Below are positions 5,554 through 11,109 of a stretch of 11,109 nucleotides of DNA, piece after piece. The first letter of the stretch is position 1; the number at the start of each line of letters is the position of its first letter. A program made the position numbers and the translations under genes. This DNA comes from Chloroflexota bacterium (GTDB lineage Bacteria; Chloroflexota; Anaerolineae; Anaerolineales; Villigracilaceae). Below the pieces are notes generated by a model. The model worked only from the letters and a program-made list of their open reading frames with translations, ran no database searches and was not told the origin of the DNA. The stretch spans positions 1 to 11,109 of the forward strand of contig JAJYOH010000146.1 in assembly GCA_021796315.1 (NCBI GenBank), given 5' to 3'.

Positions 5554-5679
5554 ATGGAACAACTGGGCATTGAATGCTTTCCTGCGGCGGGCCATTTTAT
5601 GATGCTCGAAGAGCCCGCTGCTTTTAGCCAGAAACTCAAGAACTTCCTCGACGAATCACAACCTGTTCCCGCGCCATGA
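5554..5679 (+). pseudogene. Alpha/beta hydrolase C-terminal remnant (41 residues)
   Basis: A 41-codon frame from ATG 5554 to TGA 5677-5679 reads 'AAGHFMMLEEPAAFSQKLKNFLDE'-like sequence, the final strand and helix of alpha/beta hydrolases; the His in 'AGHF' is the catalytic His. The nucleophile, acid and cap regions are absent and no ribosome binding site precedes the ATG. The stop overlaps the start of the V4R gene as ATGA, so before truncation the hydrolase was probably translationally coupled to V4R. It could still be translated as a small coupling peptide after the GTPase stop eight bases upstream. I favour a deletion remnant. Confidence 0.65.
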
Positions 5680-6293
5680 CCGAATACTTCAACCCTCAGC
5701 GTATGGGACGCATTATCCTGCTGGCAATGGAGGAAGTTCTCGGACGCGCAGGCGCTCACTCCATCATCCGACAGGCTTCCTTCACCTCCCATTTGGACAA
5801 TCTGCCGGAGATGCACTCCGGGAAGACTTTTTCCTTCGGGACGGTGAGCCGCCTCATGGAATCACTGGAGCAGGCATACGGTCCGCAGGGCGGACGCGGG
5901 ACGGCTTTGAGGGTTGGGCGGGCATGTTTCCAATATGGCCTGCGCGAATACGGTTCCATGCTTGGCCTGACCGAAATGGCATTCCGCCTGCTGCCTCTTT
6001 CATCCAAGTTCAGCATCGGGTCGAAATCCTTTGCTGACCTGTTCAACAAACATACCGATCAAATTGTGCGCATCGAAGAACAAGATGGGGAACTATTCTG
6101 GCACATCGAACGCTGTCCTTTGTGCTGGGAGCGGCATACCACCGAACCGGTTTGTCATCTGGCGGTTGGGCTTCTGCAGGAATCTGTGTACTGGTTGAGC
6201 AGCGGCAAAATTTTCAACGTGGAAGAGATTACCTGTATCGCGCGCGGAGATCCGGCCTGTACGATTGTGATTGATAAGACCCCGCTCGCCTGA
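5676..6293 (+). CDS. V4R-domain protein (predicted ligand/hydrocarbon sensor)
   Basis: 205 residues. An N-terminal helical part (1-110; 'FNPQRMGRIILLAMEEVLGRAG', 'YGPQGGRGTALRVGRACFQYGL') leads to a V4R (vinyl-4-reductase, COG1719) domain at about 110-203. The Cys residues expected of this domain are C147-x2-C150, C160, C187 and C195, which may bind a metal. V4R proteins bind small hydrophobic molecules and often act as sensor modules of regulators. Length and both ends agree with stand-alone family members as I know them, so the gene appears intact. The ATG overlaps the stop of the hydrolase remnant (ATGA) and has no ribosome binding site of its own, so translation probably depends on coupling. 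After its TGA stop the same frame stays open for 60 codons into a histidine kinase tail. Confidence 0.85.
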   Translation: MTEYFNPQRMGRIILLAMEEVLGRAGAHSIIRQASFTSHLDNLPEMHSGKTFSFGTVSRLMESLEQAYGPQGGRGTALRVGRACFQYGLREYGSMLGLTEMAFRLLPLSSKFSIGSKSFADLFNKHTDQIVRIEEQDGELFWHIERCPLCWERHTTEPVCHLAVGLLQESVYWLSSGKIFNVEEITCIARGDPACTIVIDKTPLA

Positions 6294-6476
6294 ATCGTCC
6301 CCAATTTTCTAACTAAACTGCAAGTGTATCTCGTCCACCATAAGATTATCCAAACCGGACAGATGGCCGAGAAATTGATTGAAATGCACAACGGACGAAT
6401 TTGGATGACGAGCGAGGGTGTTCCCGGACAGGGAAGCACGTTCTCTTTCACACTCCCAGCCTATAAGAATAAATGA
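6294..6476 (+). pseudogene. Histidine kinase ATPase-domain tail (remnant)
   Basis: In the same frame as the V4R gene, directly after its TGA, about 60 codons run to TGA 6474-6476. The second half reads 'AEKLIEMHNGRIWMTSEGVPGQGSTFSFTLP', the C-terminal end of the HATPase_c domain of sensor kinases (usually 'AK.LIE.HGGRIWVESE..GKGSTF.FTLP'). The phospho-acceptor His box, N box and the glycine-rich ATP lid are absent; where 'GTGLGL' should be the text is 'IQTGQ'. There is no start codon with a ribosome binding site. It is therefore the 3' end of a lost kinase gene that stood just before its response regulator, ten bases downstream. A fused or read-through product would lack kinase activity. Confidence 0.7.
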
Positions 6477-6485
6477 GGATATTCA

Positions 6486-6860
6486 ATGGCAAAGATTCTT
6501 ATCGCTGAAGACGACCCCGATATCCGCGAACTGGTGGCTTTCACTCTGCGCTTTGCAGGCCATGAAGTGGTGGCAGCTTCCAACGGCGAGGAGGCCGTGC
6601 AACTGGCCGGGCGCGAATTCCCCGACTTGATCCTTATGGATGTCCGTATGCCGCGCATGACCGGTTATGACGCCTGCCGTGTCATGAAAGCCAACTCTGA
6701 ATTGAAAGACATTCCCGTTGTTTTTCTTTCCGCCAAAGGGCAGGAGTCTGAAATTCAGACCGGCCTCGAGGCCGGCGCAGAAGAATATCTTTTAAAACCC
6801 TTTGCGCCCAATCAACTAACAGATCGCGTGCGCGCCATCTTATCCAAGTTTGGTAAGTGA
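6486..6860 (+). CDS. Stand-alone CheY-like response regulator (receiver domain only)
   Basis: 124 residues, one complete REC domain with no output domain. The acidic pocket is E8-D9-D10, the phospho-acceptor D52 lies in 'LILMDVRMP', the switch Ser is S82 ('VFLSAKG') and the conserved Lys K104 ('LLKPF'). It should be phosphorylated on D52 by a sensor kinase and act by protein contact, as CheY or Spo0F do. GAGGAT lies five bases before ATG. The kinase that presumably served it is reduced to a tail just upstream, so it is now an orphan in this locus and must rely on another kinase or another signal. The gene is intact and shows no sign of decay. Confidence 0.94.
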   Translation: MAKILIAEDDPDIRELVAFTLRFAGHEVVAASNGEEAVQLAGREFPDLILMDVRMPRMTGYDACRVMKANSELKDIPVVFLSAKGQESEIQTGLEAGAEEYLLKPFAPNQLTDRVRAILSKFGK

Positions 6861-7429
6861 GATTTGCATCCAGCAAGCTTTGCTATTGAGCTGCTTCCTC
6901 GATGAGAAGATTGCCATTGTCGGACATGGACTTGGTGGGTTTATTTTGTGGTAGCAGCCCAGCAACGTGGATCACATTATGACGGTCAATTGCCCTAGGG
7001 ATTTCAACTCGATCAACGTAAAGCTCAAGACATCTACTGCGCCTGGATTTGTGGAGTGGCGTTCCAGCCGCACGCCCAAGGTGGCCACAGCGCTTTCAAA
7101 CACATCCAAATCGGACCCGCGGGCGGATCATAATCTCTATGAGCGGATTCCTGGCTGATGGTTTGTTCCAGAAATTCCGCGAGACTGACATGCCCTGCCT
7201 GTTGGTCTACGGACAGAACGATCCATCGCTGACGATCCCGTCTATCGAGAATGCCGCTCCCATGTCACAGCATCTGCACAGGATCAGTCTTGAAAACTCC
7301 GGCCATTTCCCAATGATAGACGAGACCACGCGCTTCAACCGCCTGCTGATTGATTTCCTCGCCATTGATTCGGGCATGAGTCCGCGTGAATTGCAGATGA
7401 AAGGAGAATGGCGGCGGCGCGCGTGTTAA
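6859..7429 (+). pseudogene. Decayed alpha/beta hydrolase
   Basis: Homology begins abruptly at the stop codon of the receiver gene. The first frame reads ...DEKIAIVGHGLGGF, an alpha/beta hydrolase nucleophile elbow (GHSLGG) with Gly in place of the catalytic Ser, then hits TAG at 6952-6954. The same frame continues with 'VDHIMTVNCP', typical of the strand after the elbow, to about 7125. There a frameshift moves the homology to the frame containing 'GFLADGLFQKF', 'MPCLLVYGQNDP' (acid loop) and 'ENSGHFPMIDE' (catalytic His), ending 'SPRELQMKGEWRRR' and TAA 7427-7429. The roughly 90 N-terminal residues are missing. Loss of the start, one nonsense codon, one frameshift and loss of the nucleophile make this a pseudogene. 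The last part, from about 7145, is a good open frame but has no clear start signal. Confidence 0.8.
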
Positions 7430-7432
7430 AGG

Positions 7433-7460
7433 TTGACATGCCGTAAGTTTGGAGTATATT
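7433..7460 (+). promoter_or_regulatory. Sigma-70-type promoter of the thiamine operon
   Basis: A perfect TTGACA (7433-7438), a 16-base spacer and TATATT (7455-7460) begin three bases after the end of the decayed hydrolase. Transcription should start near 7467, about 15 bases before the riboswitch. Confidence 0.75.
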
Positions 7461-7481
7461 TACAGCCATTCAACCAAATAG

Positions 7482-7566
7482 AACGGGGAGCCTGTGTACA
7501 GGCTGAGAGGAGCGTATCGCGCTCGACCCGCAATACCTGATCTGGTTCATACCAGCGGAGGGAACA
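7482..7566 (+). promoter_or_regulatory. TPP riboswitch (THI element)
   Basis: The conserved blocks occur in order: cggggagcc, ggctgagag (7501-7509), the variable P3 arm, gaccc, atacctgatctgg, and ccagcggagggaaca (7552-7566). This matches the thiamine pyrophosphate aptamer closely, including the CUGAGA loop that binds the pyrimidine and the GCGGAGGGA segment that closes the core. It precedes a terminator and the thiamine pyrophosphokinase gene, so TPP binding should reduce operon expression. Confidence 0.97.
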
Positions 7567-7580
7567 TAGTCTTAACACTG

Positions 7581-7607
7581 ACCATCCTCCGCCGAGGATG
7601 GTTTTTT
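7581..7607 (+). terminator. Riboswitch expression platform: intrinsic terminator at the thiN start
   Basis: accatcctc (7581-7589) and gaggatggt (7594-7602) form a perfect 9-bp stem with a 4-base loop, followed by six T ending at the base before ATG 7608. The conserved aptamer segment gcggagg (7555-7561) can pair over seven bases with cctccgc (7586-7592), which would break the terminator when TPP is absent. The only Shine-Dalgarno-like GAGG of the next gene is inside the 3' arm (7594-7597), so the same hairpin may also block translation. Confidence 0.88.
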
Positions 7608-8270
7608 ATGTCACGCATTCTTATTTTTGCCAACGGCGACCTGCCCGATCTCGAAAAAGCCCGCGCTTTGATTCGCGTCGACGACCTCATCCTCTGCGCT
7701 GACGGCGGTACACGCCATGCCCTCGCGCTTGGTTTGACTCCGCACCTCGTCATCGGAGACATGGATTCGGCGACCAGCGATGAAATACAGCAACTTAAAA
7801 AAGCGGATGTTCCCATCGAATTGTTGCCGCGCGACAAAGACGAAACAGACTTGGAATTGGCAATTCGTCACGCGCTCGAAAAAAAGCCACAGGCAATTTT
7901 GATTATCGCCGCGCTTGGCGGTCGTCTCGATCAGACGCTTGGAAATATTTCCCTGCTCTCCGACTCCCGACTCTCGACTCTCGACTGCCGCCTTGACGAC
8001 GGGCTGGAGGAAATATTTTTTTGCCGGGCCCGCTCCGAGGTCCGGGGAAGAAGCGGTGATCTCGTGTCTCTGATCCCGTGGCATAAAAAAGTCGAAGGAG
8101 TCCAAACAAAAAATCTCAAGTGGCCTTTACACGGCGAAATACTTTATCCCGAAAAGACACGCGGCATCAGCAATGAAATGATCGGTGATACGGCTGAGGT
8201 CAGTGTTGCCTCTGGCTTGCTTCTCATCATTCATCGCCGCCAATCGAAAATCGTAAATCCAAAATTGTAA
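7608..8270 (+). CDS. thiN: Thiamine pyrophosphokinase
   Basis: 220 residues. The enzyme transfers pyrophosphate from ATP to thiamine, giving TPP. Family motifs are clear: 'CADGGTRHAL' (30-39), 'VIGDMDS' (48-54), 'DKDETDLELAI' (76-86), 'GGRLDQTLGN' (104-113) and 'TRGISNE' (184-190), with the Asp/Gly residues that bind metal and substrate. The frame is open upstream through the riboswitch, but only ATG 7608 fits, lying right after the terminator T-run. Two odd segments stand out: residues about 118-128 are encoded by a 7-base tandem repeat, and the last residues (SKIVNPKL) by a second, A-rich 7-base repeat. The stop lies 14 bases before the ThiB-like gene. The role in the operon is to trap imported thiamine as TPP, which then feeds back on the riboswitch. 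Confidence 0.94.
   Translation: MSRILIFANGDLPDLEKARALIRVDDLILCADGGTRHALALGLTPHLVIGDMDSATSDEIQQLKKADVPIELLPRDKDETDLELAIRHALEKKPQAILIIAALGGRLDQTLGNISLLSDSRLSTLDCRLDDGLEEIFFCRARSEVRGRSGDLVSLIPWHKKVEGVQTKNLKWPLHGEILYPEKTRGISNEMIGDTAEVSVASGLLLIIHRRQSKIVNPKL
7961..7988 (+). repeat. Heptamer tandem repeat inside thiN (cgactcy x4)
   Basis: Four consecutive units cgactcc, cgactct, cgactct, cgactgc. Since seven is not a multiple of three, a gain or loss of one unit would shift the thiN frame. Confidence 0.7.
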
Positions 8271-8275
8271 ATTGA
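8248..8275 (+). repeat. A-rich heptamer tandem repeat spanning the thiN stop
   Basis: Units aaatcgt, aaatcca, aaattgt and aaattga follow one another; a fifth, weaker unit precedes them at 8241-8247. The array encodes the last residues of ThiN, contains its TAA and runs into the AAAGG ribosome binding site of the next gene. Confidence 0.65.
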
Positions 8276-8284
8276 AAGGTTCCC

Positions 8285-9328
8285 ATGAAACGCATACTCT
8301 ACTTCCTGCTTCCCATCTTTATTTTGCTAAGCGCCTGCGCGCCAAAACCATCCGGCCCGCAGACTCTGACCGTGATGACTCACGACTCATTTGCCGCAAC
8401 CGATACCGTCATCAAAGCTTTTGAACAAGCCAATAATGCCACGGTAACTTTTATCAAAAGCGGCGATGCTGGTGCGGCCTTGAACAAGGCCATTCTTTTA
8501 AAGGATGCGCCGCTGGCCGATGTGTTCTATGGCGTGGATAATACATTTTTATCACGCGCGATTTCGGCTGGCATTTACGAGCCCTATAGTTCGCCCGCGC
8601 TTAAAAATATTCCTGCCGAATATCAACTGGATTCAACCAACCAGGCTTTTCCGGTTGATCAAAGCTATGTGTGCCCGGTCTTCGACAAGGCTTACTTTGC
8701 TTCACACAATCTTCCTGTGCCGCAGACGCTTGAAGATTTGGTCAAGCCCGAATACAAAGGTTTGCTCGTGATGGAAAACCCGGCTACATCATCGCCCGGC
8801 CTCGTTTTTCTGCTTGCCACGGTCAAACATTTCGGCGACCCGAATTATCTCGGCTTTTGGAAGAACCTGCGCCAGAATGGTCTTGTGGTTGTTGACGGTT
8901 GGGAGACCGCATATTACACCAACTTCAGCGGATCATCAGGCAAGGGGCCTCAACCAATTGTAATTTCCTACGCGACCGACCCGGCGGCAGAAGTGATGAA
9001 CGCACAGACTCCTCCGGCGGATTCCCCGGTCGGCGCCATTCTTGGACCCGATACCTGCTTCCGCCAAGTTGAATTTGTCGGCATCCTCAAAGGGACCAAG
9101 CAACGCGCCCTGGCCGAAAAGTTCGTGGACTTCATGCTGGGTGCGCAATTCCAGGCCGACATGCCCGCGCAGATGTACGTGCTTCCGGTTGTGCCCAACA
9201 TTACTCTGCCCGATGCGTTCGCAAAATATGCGCAGATCCCGACTCAGCCTGCCACGCTTTCTCCCGATGACATTTCAAAGAATCGTGACGCGTGGATACA
9301 GGCTTGGACGGATGCAGTGTTGCATTAA
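8285..9328 (+). CDS. thiB: Thiamine ABC transporter substrate-binding lipoprotein
   Basis: 347 residues. A lipoprotein signal peptide is plain: basic start MKR, hydrophobic core, and lipobox L15-S-A-C18, so the mature protein is anchored on the outer face of the cytoplasmic membrane. The rest matches the ThiB/TbpA family of periplasmic-binding proteins: 'TLTVMTHDSFAATDTVIKAFEQ' near the mature start, 'LADVFYGVDNTFL', 'PVDQSYVCPVFDK', 'NPATSSPGLVFLLATV' and 'DGWETAYYTNF', the last containing the aromatic residues expected to stack on thiamine. AAAGG lies five bases before ATG. It sits between thiN and the permease gene in a TPP-riboswitch operon, which supports thiamine or a precursor as ligand rather than iron, a related specificity in this fold. 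Confidence 0.92.
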   Translation: MKRILYFLLPIFILLSACAPKPSGPQTLTVMTHDSFAATDTVIKAFEQANNATVTFIKSGDAGAALNKAILLKDAPLADVFYGVDNTFLSRAISAGIYEPYSSPALKNIPAEYQLDSTNQAFPVDQSYVCPVFDKAYFASHNLPVPQTLEDLVKPEYKGLLVMENPATSSPGLVFLLATVKHFGDPNYLGFWKNLRQNGLVVVDGWETAYYTNFSGSSGKGPQPIVISYATDPAAEVMNAQTPPADSPVGAILGPDTCFRQVEFVGILKGTKQRALAEKFVDFMLGAQFQADMPAQMYVLPVVPNITLPDAFAKYAQIPTQPATLSPDDISKNRDAWIQAWTDAVLH

Positions 9329-9332
9329 TAAA

Positions 9333-9368
9333 TTTGTAGGGGCGACCCACCGGGTCGCCCTACAAAAA
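9333..9368 (+). repeat. GC-rich palindrome between thiB and thiP
   Basis: Left arm tttgtaggggcgaccc (9333-9348) and right arm gggtcgccctacaaa (9352-9366) pair with one bulged G around the loop acc. The hairpin fills the 42-base gap and ends five bases before the thiP ATG. No T-run follows. It may protect the thiB message so that the binding protein is made in excess over the permease, as REP-type elements do in other binding-protein operons. Confidence 0.75.
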
Positions 9369-9370
9369 TT

Positions 9371-11014
9371 ATGAATTCAACTATTTCTCGCCGCATCCTT
9401 CTCTGGCTTGCGCCGTTAACTTTTCTCGGCGTCTTTTTCTTCTATCCCTTTTTTCGCATTCTTGCTTACAGCTTCAATCTTTCCACGCTTGTTCCAGCCA
9501 ATCTTCAACTCGCTTTTCAAATTTTAGGCTTTACTTTCTATCAGGCCCTCCTCTCGACCCTGCTTACGCTCCTCATCGGCCTTCCCTCCGCTTATCTCTT
9601 CGCGCGCTTTGACTTCCGCGGCAAATCTCTGCTGCGTGCCCTGACCGCCGTGCCGTTCATGCTTCCAACTGTCGTGGTCGCGGCCGGGTTCAACGCGTTG
9701 CTCGGCCCGAATGGTTGGTTCTCTGTCATCTTCCATCTTTCGTCTTTTCAATTCATCGGCACGCTTGGAGCGATTCTTGCCGCTCACGTTTTTTACAATA
9801 CAACCATTGTTATTCGCATCGTCGGCAACGCGCTCTCAAGACTAGATCCCAAACTGGAACAGGCTGCCCGTTCCCTCGGCGCGGACTCGCACCGCGTCTG
9901 GCTAAATGTGATATTGCCGCTGCTTCGCCCGTCATTGTTTGCATCATCCCTGTTGGTTTTCCTTTTCGATTTTTCCAGCTTTGGCGTGATCCTATTGCTG
10001 GGGGGTCCGCGCTTTGCCACGCTGGAAGTGGAGATTTATATTCAGGCCATGCAGATGCTCAACCTTCCGCTGGCCGCCCTGCTTTCTTTGATTCAATTGC
10101 TTTGCACACTGTTTTTTTCCATTCTTTATACGCGCACGTTGACTCATACATCAGTTCAGACCGCACCGCGCTCGTGGACAACTCACAAAGCTGAAATCCT
10201 GCGCGAAAAAGTTTTTGTATTTGCGTTTTGCGTTTTGCTCTTTGCGCTTTTTGTTTTACCAATGCTTGCCCTGCCTCTGCATTCCGTCTCCCGCCTCACT
10301 GCAGATCGCGGCGACCGCACACAAATCCAAACCGGCTTCACCATTGATTACTACTCCGAACTTTTTATCAATCGCCGCGATTCGATCTTTTACGTTCCGC
10401 CGGCGCAAGCCGCACTGAATTCGCTTGGCTATGCCAGCGCGACCGTTTTGCTTTCGCTTATGCTTGGCTTTCCCGCCGCATCCGCGTTGGCAAAGCCGGG
10501 CCGCCTCGAAAAGATTCTCGATCCAATCTTGATCCTTCCGCTTGGAGCTTCGGCGGTCACACTTGGTCTCGGTTTCATTATTGCGTTTGGTCGAATGCTC
10601 ACTTCTCCATGGCTCGTGCCATTGGCCCATACACTCGTGGCTTTGCCTTTCGTTATCCGTGCGCTTCAACCCGCGATTGCATCCATCCCTGATCGCCTGC
10701 GTCAGGCTGCAACATCACTTGGCGCATCGCCTTTTCGCGTTTGGCAAAATGTGGATTGGCCGATCCTGCGCCGCGCGACTCTTTCAGCCGCGATCTTTGC
10801 ATTCACAATTTCGCTCGGCGAGTTCGGCGCAACGGCTTTGCTTTCGCGTCCCGAATATCCAACCATCCCAATTGCCATCTATCGCTTTCTCTCGCAACCC
10901 GGTGGCTTGAATTACGGTCAGGCCATGGCCATGGCAACATTGCTTATGACGCTCACGGCAACCAGTATTTTGCTCATTGAAAAATTGCGCCTGCCCGGCG
11001 CGGGAGAATTTTAG
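9371..11014 (+). CDS. thiP: Thiamine ABC transporter permease, two fused permease domains
   Basis: 547 residues, strongly hydrophobic, about twelve membrane segments in two homologous halves (about 1-260 and 280-547), as in ThiP and FbpB-type permeases. Each half has the cytoplasmic EAA loop that docks on the ATPase: 'EQAARSLGADSHRVWLNVILP' (about 163-183) and 'QAATSLGASPFRVWQNVDWP' (about 445-464). The first helix begins right after the start (LLWLAPLTFLGVFFFYPFFRIL), so ATG 9371 is reasonable, although no Shine-Dalgarno site precedes it. The upstream bases come from a palindromic repeat ending cctacaaaaatt. It should form the membrane pore for thiamine with the ThiB-like lipoprotein and the ATPase that begins at 11048. 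Length is close to the usual ThiP. Confidence 0.92.
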   Translation: MNSTISRRILLWLAPLTFLGVFFFYPFFRILAYSFNLSTLVPANLQLAFQILGFTFYQALLSTLLTLLIGLPSAYLFARFDFRGKSLLRALTAVPFMLPTVVVAAGFNALLGPNGWFSVIFHLSSFQFIGTLGAILAAHVFYNTTIVIRIVGNALSRLDPKLEQAARSLGADSHRVWLNVILPLLRPSLFASSLLVFLFDFSSFGVILLLGGPRFATLEVEIYIQAMQMLNLPLAALLSLIQLLCTLFFSILYTRTLTHTSVQTAPRSWTTHKAEILREKVFVFAFCVLLFALFVLPMLALPLHSVSRLTADRGDRTQIQTGFTIDYYSELFINRRDSIFYVPPAQAALNSLGYASATVLLSLMLGFPAASALAKPGRLEKILDPILILPLGASAVTLGLGFIIAFGRMLTSPWLVPLAHTLVALPFVIRALQPAIASIPDRLRQAATSLGASPFRVWQNVDWPILRRATLSAAIFAFTISLGEFGATALLSRPEYPTIPIAIYRFLSQPGGLNYGQAMAMATLLMTLTATSILLIEKLRLPGAGEF

Positions 11015-11017
11015 GAA

Positions 11018-11047
11018 AGGCGGATGCCATGCGCTCCTACAAAAATT
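11018..11047 (+). repeat. Repeat fragment before the ATPase gene
   Basis: The 33-base gap after thiP contains aaggcggatgccatgcgctcctacaaaaatt. Its last 12 bases, cctacaaaaatt, are identical to those just before the thiP ATG, so both gene junctions carry the end of a related repeat. No hairpin as strong as the first is formed here. Confidence 0.5.
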
Positions 11048-11109
11048 ATGTTGCAAATAATCAACGTTTGCAAAACTTATGAAGGTCAGCCGCTCTTGCG
11101 CGGCATCTC
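11048..11109 (+). CDS. thiQ: Thiamine ABC transporter ATPase, N-terminal start (cut by window edge)
   Basis: Twenty codons from ATG 11048 read 'MLQIINVCKTYEGQPLLRGI', the usual opening strand of ABC ATPases ('..l.nv.k.Y.....L.gi') before the Walker A motif, which lies beyond the window. Position directly after the double permease makes it the energising subunit of the thiamine importer. No Shine-Dalgarno site is visible. The identification rests on 20 residues and context. Confidence 0.75.
   Translation, partial: MLQIINVCKTYEGQPLLRGI

Noticed and set aside
7494..7607. Upstream extension of the thiN frame through the riboswitch
   Set aside because: This would translate the TPP aptamer and terminator; the family's N terminus begins at ATG 7608.

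Overview
The window looks like a chromosomal piece of a Chloroflexota bacterium, most likely class Anaerolineae. This placement is an inference. It rests on the mix of families (DUF4388/PATAN protein, MglA-type small GTPase and V4R protein side by side; Chloroflexota-style alpha/beta hydrolase tails ending near 'SPRELQ.K.EW'), the moderate GC content, the AGGAG ribosome binding sites and the dispersed GC-rich palindromes. There is no rRNA, tRNA, CRISPR array or transposase gene.

Layout. (1) Positions 1-2476 are c-di-GMP related: the tail of a GGDEF protein, a class A beta-lactamase-like serine hydrolase, a membrane-anchored GGDEF diguanylate cyclase on the minus strand, and upstream of it a collapsed PAS/HD-GYP gene whose stop still overlaps the cyclase start. 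(2) Positions 2477-3183 hold no intact gene. They contain a candidate minus-strand terminator, a 120-bp MITE-like element with 12-bp inverted ends, a stranded double-CxxC zinc-ribbon tail, and one copy of a roughly 80-bp palindromic repeat. (3) Positions 3184-3861 hold a minus-strand rpsU-infA operon (ribosomal protein bS21, then IF-1). Its leader has a terminator just before the rpsU ribosome binding site and an upstream segment that could pair with the terminator's 5' arm, so it looks like a transcription attenuator. (4) Positions 4017-7429 are a plus-strand signalling island: sigma-70-type promoter, DUF4388 protein, second copy of the palindromic repeat, small GTPase, hydrolase tail remnant, V4R protein, histidine-kinase tail remnant, stand-alone receiver protein, and a decayed alpha/beta hydrolase. 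(5) Positions 7433 to the end are a thiamine operon: promoter, TPP riboswitch with terminator, thiamine pyrophosphokinase, ThiB-like lipoprotein, ThiP-like double permease, and the first codons of the ATPase.

How the genes work together. The thiamine operon is coherent: thiamine is captured outside the cell, imported by an ABC transporter, phosphorylated to TPP, and TPP shuts the operon off through the riboswitch. The signalling island probably forms a ligand-sensing GTPase switch (V4R sensor, GTPase, DUF4388 adaptor, CheY-like output), but its kinase and two hydrolases are only fragments here and no Roadblock/MglB partner is visible.

The most striking features are the candidate rpsU-infA attenuator and the number of stranded 3' gene ends (five), which shows extensive deletion around otherwise intact signalling genes.
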